Assembly: GCF_027474845.2 (NCBI RefSeq)
Contig: NZ_CP107031.2
Coordinates: 1,006,501 to 1,070,500 of the forward strand
Length of the DNA stretch: 64,000 bases
Source of the DNA: Maribacter aestuarii
Lineage (GTDB): Bacteria > Bacteroidota > Bacteroidia > Flavobacteriales > Flavobacteriaceae
Reading direction: 5' to 3'
The translations under genes were made by a program, and so were the position numbers. Numbering within the stretch: position 1 is the first letter of the stretch; the number at the start of each line of letters is the position of its first letter. This document shows, piece after piece, positions 9,409 through 17,837 of the stretch. The notes under the pieces were generated by a model, which made no database searches, was not told where the DNA came from, and worked only from the letters and a program-made list of their open reading frames with translations.

Positions 9409-9438
9409 AAAGGTGAAGAAGAGCATTCTCTTCAGAAA

Positions 9439-9450
9439 TGACCTACGTCA
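9439..9450 (-). promoter_or_regulatory. TGAY-N4-RTCA box upstream of MBL-rhodanese/SQR
   Basis: TGACCTACGTCA; CACCTTTG (minus, 9415-9408) follows after exactly 23 nt. This second promoter would place RNA polymerase over the GTATC-N4-GTTAC operator, so binding at the two could be competitive or sequential. Confidence 0.6.
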
Positions 9451-9489
9451 TTAGCAGAAGAAATATAGGGACGGCACAGAAGTTGACCG

Positions 9490-10482
9490 CTATTCTTGCG
9501 TTTCAAAATTGATACTCCATATACCACGGACTTCATTATCCTGATAGCCTATGGCCTTATCCTGAGGATATAGGGACTTTATGGTAAGTAATGTTTCCGG
9601 TGTTATCTGTTCTTGTGGATTACCATGACATTGTAGGCACATGGTATTGGTAGTAATCGGGTAATAAAAATCGACCTCGCCGTCCTCACTCTTAACAATG
9701 GGTTTAGGATCTTTTCCTGCAGCGACCAGTTTTTTAAAATAAGTTATGTAACCTAGTTCTTCCTCGTTGGCGGTGTTCTTTGGGTTACGAGGTTTGTCCG
9801 TTACCCTTCTGATTATAGCATTGTTCATAACGGAAACACTATCAGTTATTTCCAATGCCCTCGTACTACAGAATTCTATGGCACCTATAGTTCCCTTTTC
9901 ACCAATGGCTTGGACAAGATTTTTTCCCAAGACTGTTTTCGCCGCCATTGCATGTGCCATGCCCATGTTGGTATTTGCGTCCAGTATTTCTTTGGAAATA
10001 ATACTCCTTTTAAACATTTTGCTTTTTCCTTCTCCTTCTTTCAAGGCCTCATCGTACCAATTGGGACGTTCAATATCATAATCGTAAATGTACTCGGCAA
10101 TCTGGGCGATTACATCAGCGTGATAGGGGATGTAGGGCATACTTCCGAATTCGAACAGCGCATCGGGCATTTTGCTTTCCTGTTCGGGGTCGTTGACCCA
10201 TTTGATCAGGTCTTCGGTAAACTGCTCCTTAGTGGTGTTATCGCCAATGTAATAATCTTTGATAGCTATCATTGGAGGCGCAATCATGCTTTCTTGTGGA
10301 GCTTCGGGATTGTGACAGATATAACATTCCTGTTCCATTATGCGTTTACCAGGATGCTGCTTTGCTATATCTGTAGTTTTGTTGGCTGATGGAATTTTTA
10401 CGTATTCAGTTTTATCTTTGTTCTCCTCTTTACAGCTTAATAGTAAAAGACTACAGACCAGAAGCATTACATATTTCTTCAT
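9490..10482 (-). CDS. Dihaem c lipoprotein with DUF3365 (Tll0287-like) domain
   Basis: 330 aa. The N-terminus is a lipoprotein signal (MKKYVMLLVCSLLLLSC). A first haem c motif, CYICH, lies near residue 53 in a cytochrome-like segment. The C-terminal part has the DUF3365 haem-sensor fold signature and a second motif CLQCH near residue 284. DUF3365 proteins are extracytoplasmic redox or ligand sensors; here the domain is fused to an electron-carrier module, so redox coupling outside the membrane is a reasonable inference. It is likely monocistronic, with a TGATTTTTGTCA box 50 nt upstream of the start. Confidence 0.85.
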   Translation of the reverse strand: MKKYVMLLVCSLLLLSCKEENKDKTEYVKIPSANKTTDIAKQHPGKRIMEQECYICHNPEAPQESMIAPPMIAIKDYYIGDNTTKEQFTEDLIKWVNDPEQESKMPDALFEFGSMPYIPYHADVIAQIAEYIYDYDIERPNWYDEALKEGEGKSKMFKRSIISKEILDANTNMGMAHAMAAKTVLGKNLVQAIGEKGTIGAIEFCSTRALEITDSVSVMNNAIIRRVTDKPRNPKNTANEEELGYITYFKKLVAAGKDPKPIVKSEDGEVDFYYPITTNTMCLQCHGNPQEQITPETLLTIKSLYPQDKAIGYQDNEVRGIWSINFETQE

Positions 10483-10532
10483 TTCATTTGGTTTTGAAAC
10501 AGCAAGCTCCGAATCTTTGTGTACCTAGAGAA

Positions 10533-10544
10533 TGATTTTTGTCA
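10533..10544 (-). promoter_or_regulatory. TGAY-N4-RTCA box before DUF3365 cytochrome
   Basis: TGATTTTTGTCA. The spacing to the start (50 nt) fits the group, but the sequence 23 nt downstream (GAGCTTGC) is not a recognisable -7 element, so this copy is the least certain promoter. Confidence 0.5.
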
Positions 10545-10555
10545 GTTTACTTCGT

Positions 10556-11356
10556 TTACAGCAACTCTTTAAAAAGGATGTAAATTCCCATTAAGAGTAC
10601 GAACCAACCGAAATATTTTTTGAGTTTTTCACCGGCAATGAATCTGTTCAACCAGATACCAATGAATATTCCTACTATGGAAAGAATGGTAAAGGTTACA
10701 AGAAAAGGCCAGTCGATATTAAGATTTTCTACGTCGCCAATAAATCCGATTACCGACTTTATAGCGATAATCAAGAGCGATGTGGCCACAGCCTTTTTCA
10801 TGGGGAGTTTGGCCAAAAGCACCAAAGCCGGAATAATTAAAAAACCCCCTCCGGCGCCAACGAGACCTGTTAAGAATCCCACTACGGAACCTTCCAGTAC
10901 GATTAAAGGATAATTATAAACAACCTTGGCGTTCTCGTCATAGTAGCCAATTACTTTGCGTCGTATCATGGAAATGGATGCTAACAACATAATCAGCGCA
11001 AAGAAAACCATGATACCAATATCCTTTGTTACCAGAAAATCATTAATAAAAAACAGGTTTTCTGGGATATAAGGAATAAGATACCTTCTAGTGGCATACA
11101 CTGCAACAAGGGCAGGCGCTGCAAAAACAAGCGCTGTTCTTACATCAACAAGCTTTTTACGCAGGTTCTGAATGGCTCCTACCACTGCGGTAACACCAAC
11201 AACAAACAGCGAATAGGCCGTAGCCGTTACAGGATTTAAGTAGAATAAATAAACAAAAACGGGAACCGTAAGGATAGAGCCACCTCCTCCAATAAGCCCT
11301 AATACTATTCCAATGATGACCGCTCCTAAGTAACCTAGAAAATGGGTAAACTCCAT
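10556..11356 (-). CDS. TSUP (TauE/SafE) family sulfite/organosulfur exporter
   Basis: 266 aa with about eight membrane segments arranged as two repeats. Each half holds the glycine-rich signature of the family (GLIGGGGSILTVPVFV near residue 20 and GLVGAGGGFLIIPALVLL near 163). TSUP proteins move sulfite, thiosulfate or sulfoacetate across the inner membrane. Sulfite is the product expected from the neighbouring persulfide dioxygenases, so export of sulfite is the simplest role. It follows the CRP/FNR gene but has its own promoter with a perfect GTAAC-N4-GTTAC operator. Confidence 0.9.
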   Translation of the reverse strand: MEFTHFLGYLGAVIIGIVLGLIGGGGSILTVPVFVYLFYLNPVTATAYSLFVVGVTAVVGAIQNLRKKLVDVRTALVFAAPALVAVYATRRYLIPYIPENLFFINDFLVTKDIGIMVFFALIMLLASISMIRRKVIGYYDENAKVVYNYPLIVLEGSVVGFLTGLVGAGGGFLIIPALVLLAKLPMKKAVATSLLIIAIKSVIGFIGDVENLNIDWPFLVTFTILSIVGIFIGIWLNRFIAGEKLKKYFGWFVLLMGIYILFKELL

Positions 11357-11401
11357 ATGTACTCTTTTTGGCGAAAGTACCCAGAGAACTATACCCTGGC
11401 A

Positions 11402-11415
11402 GTAACAAAGGTTAC
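11402..11415 (-). promoter_or_regulatory. GTAAC-N4-GTTAC operator before TSUP gene
   Basis: GTAACAAAGGTTAC with perfect arms. TACTTTCG (minus, 11379-11372) follows at the standard distance; the start codon is 45 nt from the palindrome. It lies directly after the stop of the putative regulator gene. Confidence 0.74.
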
Positions 11416-11422
11416 ACTAAAA

Positions 11423-12055
11423 TTATAGTGAAATGATCTCTATATGATTTCTATGAAGTTTTACTTTCCCCATGATTTCCAATTTTTTCAGCAATCGGGA
11501 AACCACTACCCTGGAAGTGTTTAGGTCGTAGGCAATTTCTTGATGGGTGCTATTGATTGTTTTATCTTTTAGGACTCTTACCTTGTCCTTTAAGTATTTA
11601 AGCAGTCGCTCATCCATTTTTAAAAAGGCGATACTATCCACGGTATCCAATAATTCATTTAATCTAGTGTGATAGGTATTCAGCACAAAATTTCTCCAAC
11701 TTTTGTAAGACGCCAACCAATCCTCCATTTTTCCAATAGGTATCATGAGGACTTCGGTGACGCTCTCCGCAACTACCCTGACCTCACTTTTTTTCCGACC
11801 TAGGCAACAAGTCATTGTCATAGCACATGTATCCCCATCCTGTAAAAAATAGAGTAACAACTCATTGCCATCGTTATCCTCTCGTAAGACCTTGATGACT
11901 CCTGAAACCAATAAGGGCATATATTTTATGTATTGCCCTATTTCCATTAACTTTTCACCTTCCTGAAAATTCCGTAGTGTACCAACTTCGTTTATTTCCT
12001 TTAGTAATTCTTCTTCAAAAACATGTCCATAATTCACCGTAAGTCCTTTAACCAT
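11423..12055 (-). CDS. CRP/FNR-family regulator of sulfur genes
   Basis: 210 aa: cyclic-nucleotide-binding-like beta-roll (about 15-130), dimer helix, then a winged helix whose recognition helix reads NTSRVVVSRLLKKLE. It lacks the Glu that CRP and FNR use to read the TGA core, so it should bind a different half-site. A Cys cluster (CAMTMTCCLG, about residues 79-88) in the roll could sense sulfane sulfur; this is an inference. It begins 3 nt after the S2P protease gene and is co-transcribed with it. The four GTAAC-type operators at 4759, 6567, 9395 and 11402 are its probable targets. Confidence 0.85.
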   Translation of the reverse strand: MVKGLTVNYGHVFEEELLKEINEVGTLRNFQEGEKLMEIGQYIKYMPLLVSGVIKVLREDNDGNELLLYFLQDGDTCAMTMTCCLGRKKSEVRVVAESVTEVLMIPIGKMEDWLASYKSWRNFVLNTYHTRLNELLDTVDSIAFLKMDERLLKYLKDKVRVLKDKTINSTHQEIAYDLNTSRVVVSRLLKKLEIMGKVKLHRNHIEIISL

Positions 12056-12058
12056 ATT

Positions 12059-13144
12059 TTATTTCTTTGCTGTCTTCAAAAGTATGAATTCGCTAATGTT
12101 ATTCATATCTATGGCTCCAACAAGTTCACCATTCTTAGTAACCGGAAAAAAGCTGGTCTTTTCAGTTCCAATAAGCTCTAGTACGTTGACCACTGCTGTA
12201 GTCGTCTCAATAGTTTTGAAATCGGTATGCATCACATCACCTATCAATTGGGTAGGCTTCGCGGCATTTTTTAAAATGTCCTTTTGGTAGAGTATTCCAA
12301 CAATTGCGTTATCGTCCGTAACCACAAAGTCCTTTTCTGAACCGGCCAACAAAGTATCGATGGCTTTCTGTATTGTATCCTCAGGATGAAGTCTTGTTAT
12401 GTAATACATCATTGCATCTTTCACAGTATGACCCGCCAAAATAGACTGCTGTTGTACCATTTGGTTCTCACCGTAGGCACCCATAAAAATGAACAGGGCT
12501 ATCAAAATGAGGAAAGGGTTAAAGAAAAGTCCAAGCACAAAAAACAGAATTGCTAACCCTTGACCGATTCCGGAAGCTATTTTTGTGGCATCAACGCGAC
12601 CTAATTTAAAGGATAACAAAGCCCTAAGCACACGACCACCATCCATAGGGAAAGCAGGAATCAGGTTGAAAAGAACCAGCATGACGTTGGCTATAAATAG
12701 ATAGAATAAAAAGTTTTGAAAGGTAGGTTCATACAAGATTTCCTCAAGCACCACGGCGTCAAAATTAAAGTAGCTTCTTAAAGGAATCGCAATGGCTAGT
12801 AGAATAGCTATTACAACATTCACGGCCGGCCCGGCAAAAGCAACCAGTAATTCTTGATGCGGCTTTTCTGGGATTTTTTCTAAAGTGGCCACCCCTCCAA
12901 TGGGTAATAACATTATTTTTTGGGTGTTTATCTTAAACCTTTTTGCTGTAAGCGCATGCCCTAATTCGTGTAATATTACGCAAACGAACAAGATTAAAAT
13001 CAATGCTTCATTGAGTATAATCCTGCCTAGATTGGCACCTTGCTGGACTTCTATTAAGGCTACCCAAAGCAATAAGAGCGTAAATGTCCAATGTACCTCG
13101 ATTTTTATTCCCGCAACGCTTCCTAGTTTAAGGACTCCTTTCAT
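12059..13144 (-). CDS. Site-2 protease-like M50 metalloprotease with CBS pair
   Basis: 361 aa. The zinc motif HELGH is at residues 59-63 inside a membrane helix, and the second motif (NLIPAFPMDGGRVLRAL) supplies the third ligand Asp near 169. Four to six membrane segments are followed by two CBS domains from about 235 to 355, which usually bind adenosine nucleotides and could gate proteolysis by energy state. The substrate is unknown; an anti-sigma factor or membrane regulator is typical. It is first in an operon with the CRP/FNR gene and faces the PfkB operon across a shared TGAC-N4-GTCA box. Confidence 0.9.
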   Translation of the reverse strand: MKGVLKLGSVAGIKIEVHWTFTLLLLWVALIEVQQGANLGRIILNEALILILFVCVILHELGHALTAKRFKINTQKIMLLPIGGVATLEKIPEKPHQELLVAFAGPAVNVVIAILLAIAIPLRSYFNFDAVVLEEILYEPTFQNFLFYLFIANVMLVLFNLIPAFPMDGGRVLRALLSFKLGRVDATKIASGIGQGLAILFFVLGLFFNPFLILIALFIFMGAYGENQMVQQQSILAGHTVKDAMMYYITRLHPEDTIQKAIDTLLAGSEKDFVVTDDNAIVGILYQKDILKNAAKPTQLIGDVMHTDFKTIETTTAVVNVLELIGTEKTSFFPVTKNGELVGAIDMNNISEFILLKTAKK

Positions 13145-13193
13145 AATGCTGCCATTTAAGGGCGAAGATATTTGGCTAGCACCCTATCAACAA

Positions 13194-13205
13194 TGACATT
13201 GGTCA
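13194..13205. promoter_or_regulatory. TGAY-N4-RTCA box, divergent (S2P-CRP / pfkB operon)
   Basis: TGACATTGGTCA. A perfect TAAATTTG (13229-13236) lies 23 nt to the right and TATCTTCG (minus, 13170-13163) 23 nt to the left, so both operons appear to be served by one central operator. Confidence 0.78.
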
Positions 13206-13257
13206 TATGTGCCCTCTAGCGTTACCGTTAAATTTGGATTAGAATTAAGCCATAAAA

Positions 13258-14223
13258 ATGAATAAGATAATTACGCTGACCGTAAACCCTGCCATTGATA
13301 AAAGCACCACGGTTGCAGGTATAAAACCAAACAGTAAATTACGATGTACCAAACCCATTTATGAGGCAGGCGGCGGCGGTATAAATGTTTCACGCGTATT
13401 GTATGAACTTGGAGGCTCCTCGCTTTGTATGTATATGGCGGGAGGTGCAACGGGTAACCATCTACAAAATCTATTGGATGACTTGGATATAAAACAACGT
13501 GTAATTTCCATTGCGGAAAGGGTACGTGAGAACCTCTCGGTTACCGATACTACAAATGGTCAACAATACCGATTTGGAATGCCGGGGCCTGTGGTAAACG
13601 AAAGCGAATGGAAAAACACTTTGGAGGAGTTGGAGTCCGTATTATCCGAAGGTGACATATTGGTAGCAAGTGGGAGTTTAAGTCCCGGCATACCTGTTGA
13701 TTTTTTTGCCAAAGTATCAACAATAGCTCAGCGGGCAAAGGCAAAGTTCATTCTGGATTCTTCTGGGGAAGCCCTGCTGAAAGGGGTACAGGCCGGTGTT
13801 TATATGCTGAAACCCAATCTGGGAGAACTTGCCGCCTTATGCGGAGTGGCGGCTATTAATTTCTCAGAATTAGAGTCACTTTCCAAAACATTTTTAGAGA
13901 AAAATCCATGTGAAATACTCGTAGTTTCCTTGGGTGCACAAGGTGCTAAAATGATTACCAAGGATATGGTAACACATATAGCGGCGCCCATCGTATATCA
14001 AAAGAGCACTATAGGTGCAGGGGACAGTATGGTTGCCGGAATGGTATTTGCGCTGGCTCAAGGAAAATCATTTTCAGAAATGGTACAGTACGGGGTGGCG
14101 TGCGGAACAGCGGCAACGATGACCCCAGGCACACAACTCTGTAAAAAGAAGGACGTAGAAGATTTGTACAAATGGATCAAAGAAAATTCAGAGTCCTCCG
14201 AAAAATTAAAAATTAATACCTGA
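13258..14223 (+). CDS. 1-phosphofructokinase/PfkB-family hexose kinase
   Basis: 321 aa, full length for the PfkB (ribokinase) fold. The N-terminus (LTVNPAIDKSTTV) and substrate motif GGGINVSRVL match the phosphofructokinase II and 1-phosphofructokinase branch. The ATP/anion-hole motif IGAGDSMVAGMV carries the catalytic Asp at about residue 256. It phosphorylates a sugar phosphate, most likely fructose 6-phosphate, in the cytosol; the exact substrate cannot be read from sequence. First gene of an apparent three-gene operon with the GCS2-CBS ligase (29-nt gap) and the aspartoacylase-like gene. Confidence 0.9.
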   Translation: MNKIITLTVNPAIDKSTTVAGIKPNSKLRCTKPIYEAGGGGINVSRVLYELGGSSLCMYMAGGATGNHLQNLLDDLDIKQRVISIAERVRENLSVTDTTNGQQYRFGMPGPVVNESEWKNTLEELESVLSEGDILVASGSLSPGIPVDFFAKVSTIAQRAKAKFILDSSGEALLKGVQAGVYMLKPNLGELAALCGVAAINFSELESLSKTFLEKNPCEILVVSLGAQGAKMITKDMVTHIAAPIVYQKSTIGAGDSMVAGMVFALAQGKSFSEMVQYGVACGTAATMTPGTQLCKKKDVEDLYKWIKENSESSEKLKINT

Positions 14224-14252
14224 GTAAATTATTACTTCAAACAAGCACTGAA

Positions 14253-16109
14253 ATGGGAAGAAACCAAGTAAGTAAAATAGATGAAATTTCTAGGTCGAGG
14301 TTCGTTAAACATTTACTGGACGATATTAGGGCCTTGGAAATACTTTTGCGAAAAGGAATGATCGAAAACGATATCATCCGTATTGGTGCCGAACAAGAAT
14401 TTTGTTTGGTCAATGCCAATTGGCGCCCATCCAAAAACGCTGCACAAGTATTATCCGCTGTTTCGGATAAGCATTTCACCCATGAAATAGCAAAGTTTAA
14501 TTTGGAAATAAATTTAGATCCTGAGGTATTGCAAGCAAATTGCTTTTCACTATTGGAAACAAAATTGAGACAATTCCTTAAAAAGGCGTCCTTAGCTGCT
14601 AACAAGTACGATACAAAGCTTTTATTGACGGGTATCCTACCCACAATTAGTCTAAACGAACTCTCACTGGAATTCATGACACCCAGCAGACGTTACGAAT
14701 TAATTAATGATGCCGTAAAAAACATAAGAAAGCAAAATCTTGAGCTCCATATCCGTGGTGTGGATGAGCTATCCGTGCATCACGATTCCGTATTGTTCGA
14801 AGCGTGCAACACAAGCTTTCAGTTACATCTCCAAATCCCTCCAGAGGATTTTGTAGCCAGTTATAATTGGGCACAAGCCATATCTGGGCCAATGTTAGGA
14901 ATCTGTGCCAATTCCCCTTTGTTGATGGGGAGGGAGCTATGGAATGAGACGCGCATAGCGTTATTCCAACAGAGCGTGGACACCAGGAGCTCATCTTACC
15001 ATCTAAAGGACAAACAACCACGGGTAACCTTTGGGAATAATTGGATATCGGAATCCATTGTTGATATTTATAAAGATGACATTGCCGAATATGAAGTCTT
15101 GTTGGCTACAGATATTGTCGAGAGTTCGCTTGATGCATTAGACAAAGGAAGGATTCCAAAATTGGAAGCTCTTGGTATTCATAATGGCACTATTTATCGT
15201 TGGAACCGACCATGCTATGGTACTGATGGAAAAACTGCGCACATCCGAATAGAAAATAGATATCTACCCTCTGGGCCTTCCGTTTTGGACCAAATGGCAA
15301 ATTTTGCCTTTTGGGTAGGGTTAATGATGGGAAGACCGTCTGAATTTGACAACATATCCAAAATCATGGATTTTAGGAATGCCAAGGACAACTTTATAAA
15401 AGCAGCTAGAAATGGAATCAACAGCGTGATGCATTGGAAAGACAAAACGTTTTCTACACGCGAGTTGATAGTCAATGAACTACTTCCAATAGCCTATAAA
15501 GGATTACAAAAGAGTGCTATTGAAAAGAAAGATATTGAAAAGTACCTAAAAATAATAGAGCAAAGAGCAAACGGAATGAACGGGGCAACTTGGACGATAA
15601 AGAACTATCGCAACCTCAAAAAGCATATGAAGAAAGACGATGCCCTAATTTCATTGACAAAGACTATTTACGAAAATCAGCAAACCTTATTACCAGTTTC
15701 TGAATGGTCCATGATTAAAGAAAAACGCAATATCCGCACAAACGCCTTATTAGCGGAACAGCTCATGTCCACCCATCTTTTTACCGTGAACGAAAATGAC
15801 TTGGCAGCTATGGCGACCAGTGTTATGAAATGGAAGAACATACATCATGTTCCGGTATTAAACGACGAACAACAACTATGTGGTCTATTAACCTGGAGTC
15901 ATATCACAGAACACTTGAGGGAAAATAAGGATTCTTCGGAATTAAAAGTACGAGAACTGATGGTTAAAGAAGTGATTACCATTACACCCGATACAGAAAT
16001 TGAAACTGTTTATCAAATACTAGAAAAACATCGCATCGGATGTCTTCCTGTAATTAAAGAGGGTAACTTAGTAGGTATCATTACCCGTAATGACATGAGT
16101 AACATCTAA
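14253..16109 (+). CDS. GCS2-type glutamate-cysteine ligase fused to CBS pair
   Basis: 618 aa. Residues 1 to about 480 resemble the GCS2 carboxylate-amine ligase family: an N-terminal GAEQEFCLV motif for metal and glutamate binding, then HIRIENRYLPSGPSVLDQ near residue 330. Residues about 500-618 form two CBS repeats (VPVLNDEQQLCGLLTW and CLPVIKEGNLVGIITRND). GCS2 enzymes make gamma-glutamylcysteine or related amides, so the CBS pair suggests control by adenine nucleotides. With the metalloacylase that follows after 1 nt it could build and trim a small thiol or amide. The product is not known. Confidence 0.82.
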   Translation: MGRNQVSKIDEISRSRFVKHLLDDIRALEILLRKGMIENDIIRIGAEQEFCLVNANWRPSKNAAQVLSAVSDKHFTHEIAKFNLEINLDPEVLQANCFSLLETKLRQFLKKASLAANKYDTKLLLTGILPTISLNELSLEFMTPSRRYELINDAVKNIRKQNLELHIRGVDELSVHHDSVLFEACNTSFQLHLQIPPEDFVASYNWAQAISGPMLGICANSPLLMGRELWNETRIALFQQSVDTRSSSYHLKDKQPRVTFGNNWISESIVDIYKDDIAEYEVLLATDIVESSLDALDKGRIPKLEALGIHNGTIYRWNRPCYGTDGKTAHIRIENRYLPSGPSVLDQMANFAFWVGLMMGRPSEFDNISKIMDFRNAKDNFIKAARNGINSVMHWKDKTFSTRELIVNELLPIAYKGLQKSAIEKKDIEKYLKIIEQRANGMNGATWTIKNYRNLKKHMKKDDALISLTKTIYENQQTLLPVSEWSMIKEKRNIRTNALLAEQLMSTHLFTVNENDLAAMATSVMKWKNIHHVPVLNDEQQLCGLLTWSHITEHLRENKDSSELKVRELMVKEVITITPDTEIETVYQILEKHRIGCLPVIKEGNLVGIITRNDMSNI

Positions 16110-16110
16110 A

Positions 16111-17310
16111 ATGGCCAGAATATTTAGCAAAGCCCTTAAACATTCCATTGAGACTGGTCGCATTATTGCTAAAATAAATGGTGGTCTACCGGGTCCAACA
16201 GTCATATTTATTGGAGGTGTACATGGAAATGAACCATCTGGGGTGTTTGCGCTTCACAAAGTGTTGAAAAACCTGAATGAAAAAAAGACTAAACTTAGCG
16301 GCACAATATATGCCCTAGCAGGCAATTTGCCCGCTTTAGAAAAAGGAATTCGTTATGAAAAAGAAGACCTGAACCGTATTTGGAGCACGGAGCGAATTGA
16401 AGCGTTCCATTCCAATAAAAATTCAGTGGTAAATTATGAAACAAAACAGGCATTAGAGCTTTTGGATTGTATAAATTCCATTCTAAGGGACGAAGCAGGG
16501 CCGTTTTACTTTATAGACCTGCATACAACTTCTAGTCCTACAGAACCCTTCATAACGGTTAATGATAATTTGTTGAACCGAAAATTTACACAGCAATATC
16601 CAGTTCCGTTATTGTTGGGTATTGAAGAATACCTAGAAGGTACTTTTTTAAATTACATCAATGATATGGGCTTTGTTGCCTTTGGTTTTGAATCCGGACA
16701 ACATGACGCTTTGGAATCCATAGATAATCATATGGCCTTTGTTAATCTCACACTAGTTTTTACCGGAAGCATACCAAGAAGTGAAATAGAGTTTGAGAAG
16801 CATTACAATTTATTAAATGAGCACACCAATCATTTAGCTATTTGCTATGAAATAATTTACCATTACAAAATAGAACAGAACGAACAGTTTAAAATGCTTC
16901 CGGGATTCAAGAATTTTGAACCTGTTCCTAGAGGTGTACCTATTGCCTTGAGTGATGAACGATCTGTTGAAGCCCCGCAAGCGGGAAACATTTTTATGCC
17001 CCTCTACCAAAAAAAGGGAAATGATGGTTTTTTTATTATAAAACCTGTACCTACTATTTTTTTAAGATTATCCACCATACTAAGAAAATTACACATAGAT
17101 TATCTTTTACCCTTTTTACCAGGAATATCTTGGGTCTCCAAAAAACGAGATGCTTTATTGGTAGACTTGAAAATTGCCCGATTCTTTGCCAAGAATTTTT
17201 TTCACCTGCTGGGTTACCGCAACAGAAGACTTGGGGACACCACAATGATAGTACGAAATAGGGAAGCAAACTCGTTAAAAGACGCATACAAAAAAGCTCC
17301 TTGGTATTAA
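16111..17310 (+). CDS. Succinylglutamate desuccinylase/aspartoacylase-family hydrolase
   Basis: 399 aa of the zinc carboxypeptidase-like M14 fold. Zinc ligands are visible as GGVHGNEPSG (His38, Glu41) and DLHTTSSP (His138); the catalytic Glu is probably in FGFESGQHD near residue 192. Family members cleave N-acyl amino acids such as N-acetylaspartate. The C-terminal tail after residue 300 is longer than usual. It is translationally linked to the GCS2-CBS gene, so its substrate may be related to the amide made there; that is inference. Confidence 0.82.
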   Translation: MARIFSKALKHSIETGRIIAKINGGLPGPTVIFIGGVHGNEPSGVFALHKVLKNLNEKKTKLSGTIYALAGNLPALEKGIRYEKEDLNRIWSTERIEAFHSNKNSVVNYETKQALELLDCINSILRDEAGPFYFIDLHTTSSPTEPFITVNDNLLNRKFTQQYPVPLLLGIEEYLEGTFLNYINDMGFVAFGFESGQHDALESIDNHMAFVNLTLVFTGSIPRSEIEFEKHYNLLNEHTNHLAICYEIIYHYKIEQNEQFKMLPGFKNFEPVPRGVPIALSDERSVEAPQAGNIFMPLYQKKGNDGFFIIKPVPTIFLRLSTILRKLHIDYLLPFLPGISWVSKKRDALLVDLKIARFFAKNFFHLLGYRNRRLGDTTMIVRNREANSLKDAYKKAPWY

Positions 17311-17362
17311 CGTTAAACACTAAGCTGAGCTTAAAATTTCTCCTTTTAATACGCTGATGTCA

Positions 17363-17374
17363 TGATAAATATCA
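17363..17374 (+). promoter_or_regulatory. TGAY-N4-RTCA box before DUF302 gene
   Basis: TGATAAATATCA, a perfect palindrome at the core. TATCTTGT (17398-17405) follows after 23 nt. Confidence 0.7.
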
Positions 17375-17437
17375 GTGCAATCCTAAAACGCCGTTCGTAT
17401 CTTGTTTGCATCACAAATATTAAAAACAATAACGGCT

Positions 17438-17833
17438 ATGAGCTACTATTTTTCAACGCAACTCAAGGACATAACTTTTGACCAAGCAGTATCCAAAACT
17501 ACAGAAGAACTTAAAAAAGAAGGTTTTGGAGTCTTAACGGAAATTGACATGAAAGCTACGCTTAAGAAGAAATTGGACGTAGACTTTCATAACTATAAGA
17601 TCTTGGGAGCGTGCAATCCGCCCCTAGCCTATAGAGCCCTTCAGAGCGAGGAGAAGATAGGAACTATGCTTCCTTGCAATGTCATTGTGCAAGAAAAAGT
17701 ACTTGGAACTGTGGAAATCGCCGCAGTGGACCCAGCAGCATCCATGCAAGCAGTGAAAAATGATGGACTCATAGCTATCGCGGAAAATGTAAGGGATAAG
17801 CTTAAAAAGGTCATCACAAATCTTGGCTCATGA
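17438..17833 (+). CDS. DUF302 domain protein
   Basis: 131 aa from the ATG at 17438, chosen because the family begins with MSYYFST-like sequence; an upstream ATG at 17402 would overlap the promoter. The DUF302 fold is seen in GVLTEIDMKATLKKKL and in the conserved segment LGACNPPLAYRALQSEEKIGTMLPCNV. DUF302 proteins are small cytosolic proteins, often near sulfur, haem or metal genes; the two Cys of the motif suggest redox or ligand binding, but the biochemical role is unknown. It is followed by the beta-barrel-like gene after 4 nt. Confidence 0.88.
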   Translation: MSYYFSTQLKDITFDQAVSKTTEELKKEGFGVLTEIDMKATLKKKLDVDFHNYKILGACNPPLAYRALQSEEKIGTMLPCNVIVQEKVLGTVEIAAVDPAASMQAVKNDGLIAIAENVRDKLKKVITNLGS

Positions 17834-17837
17834 CCCC

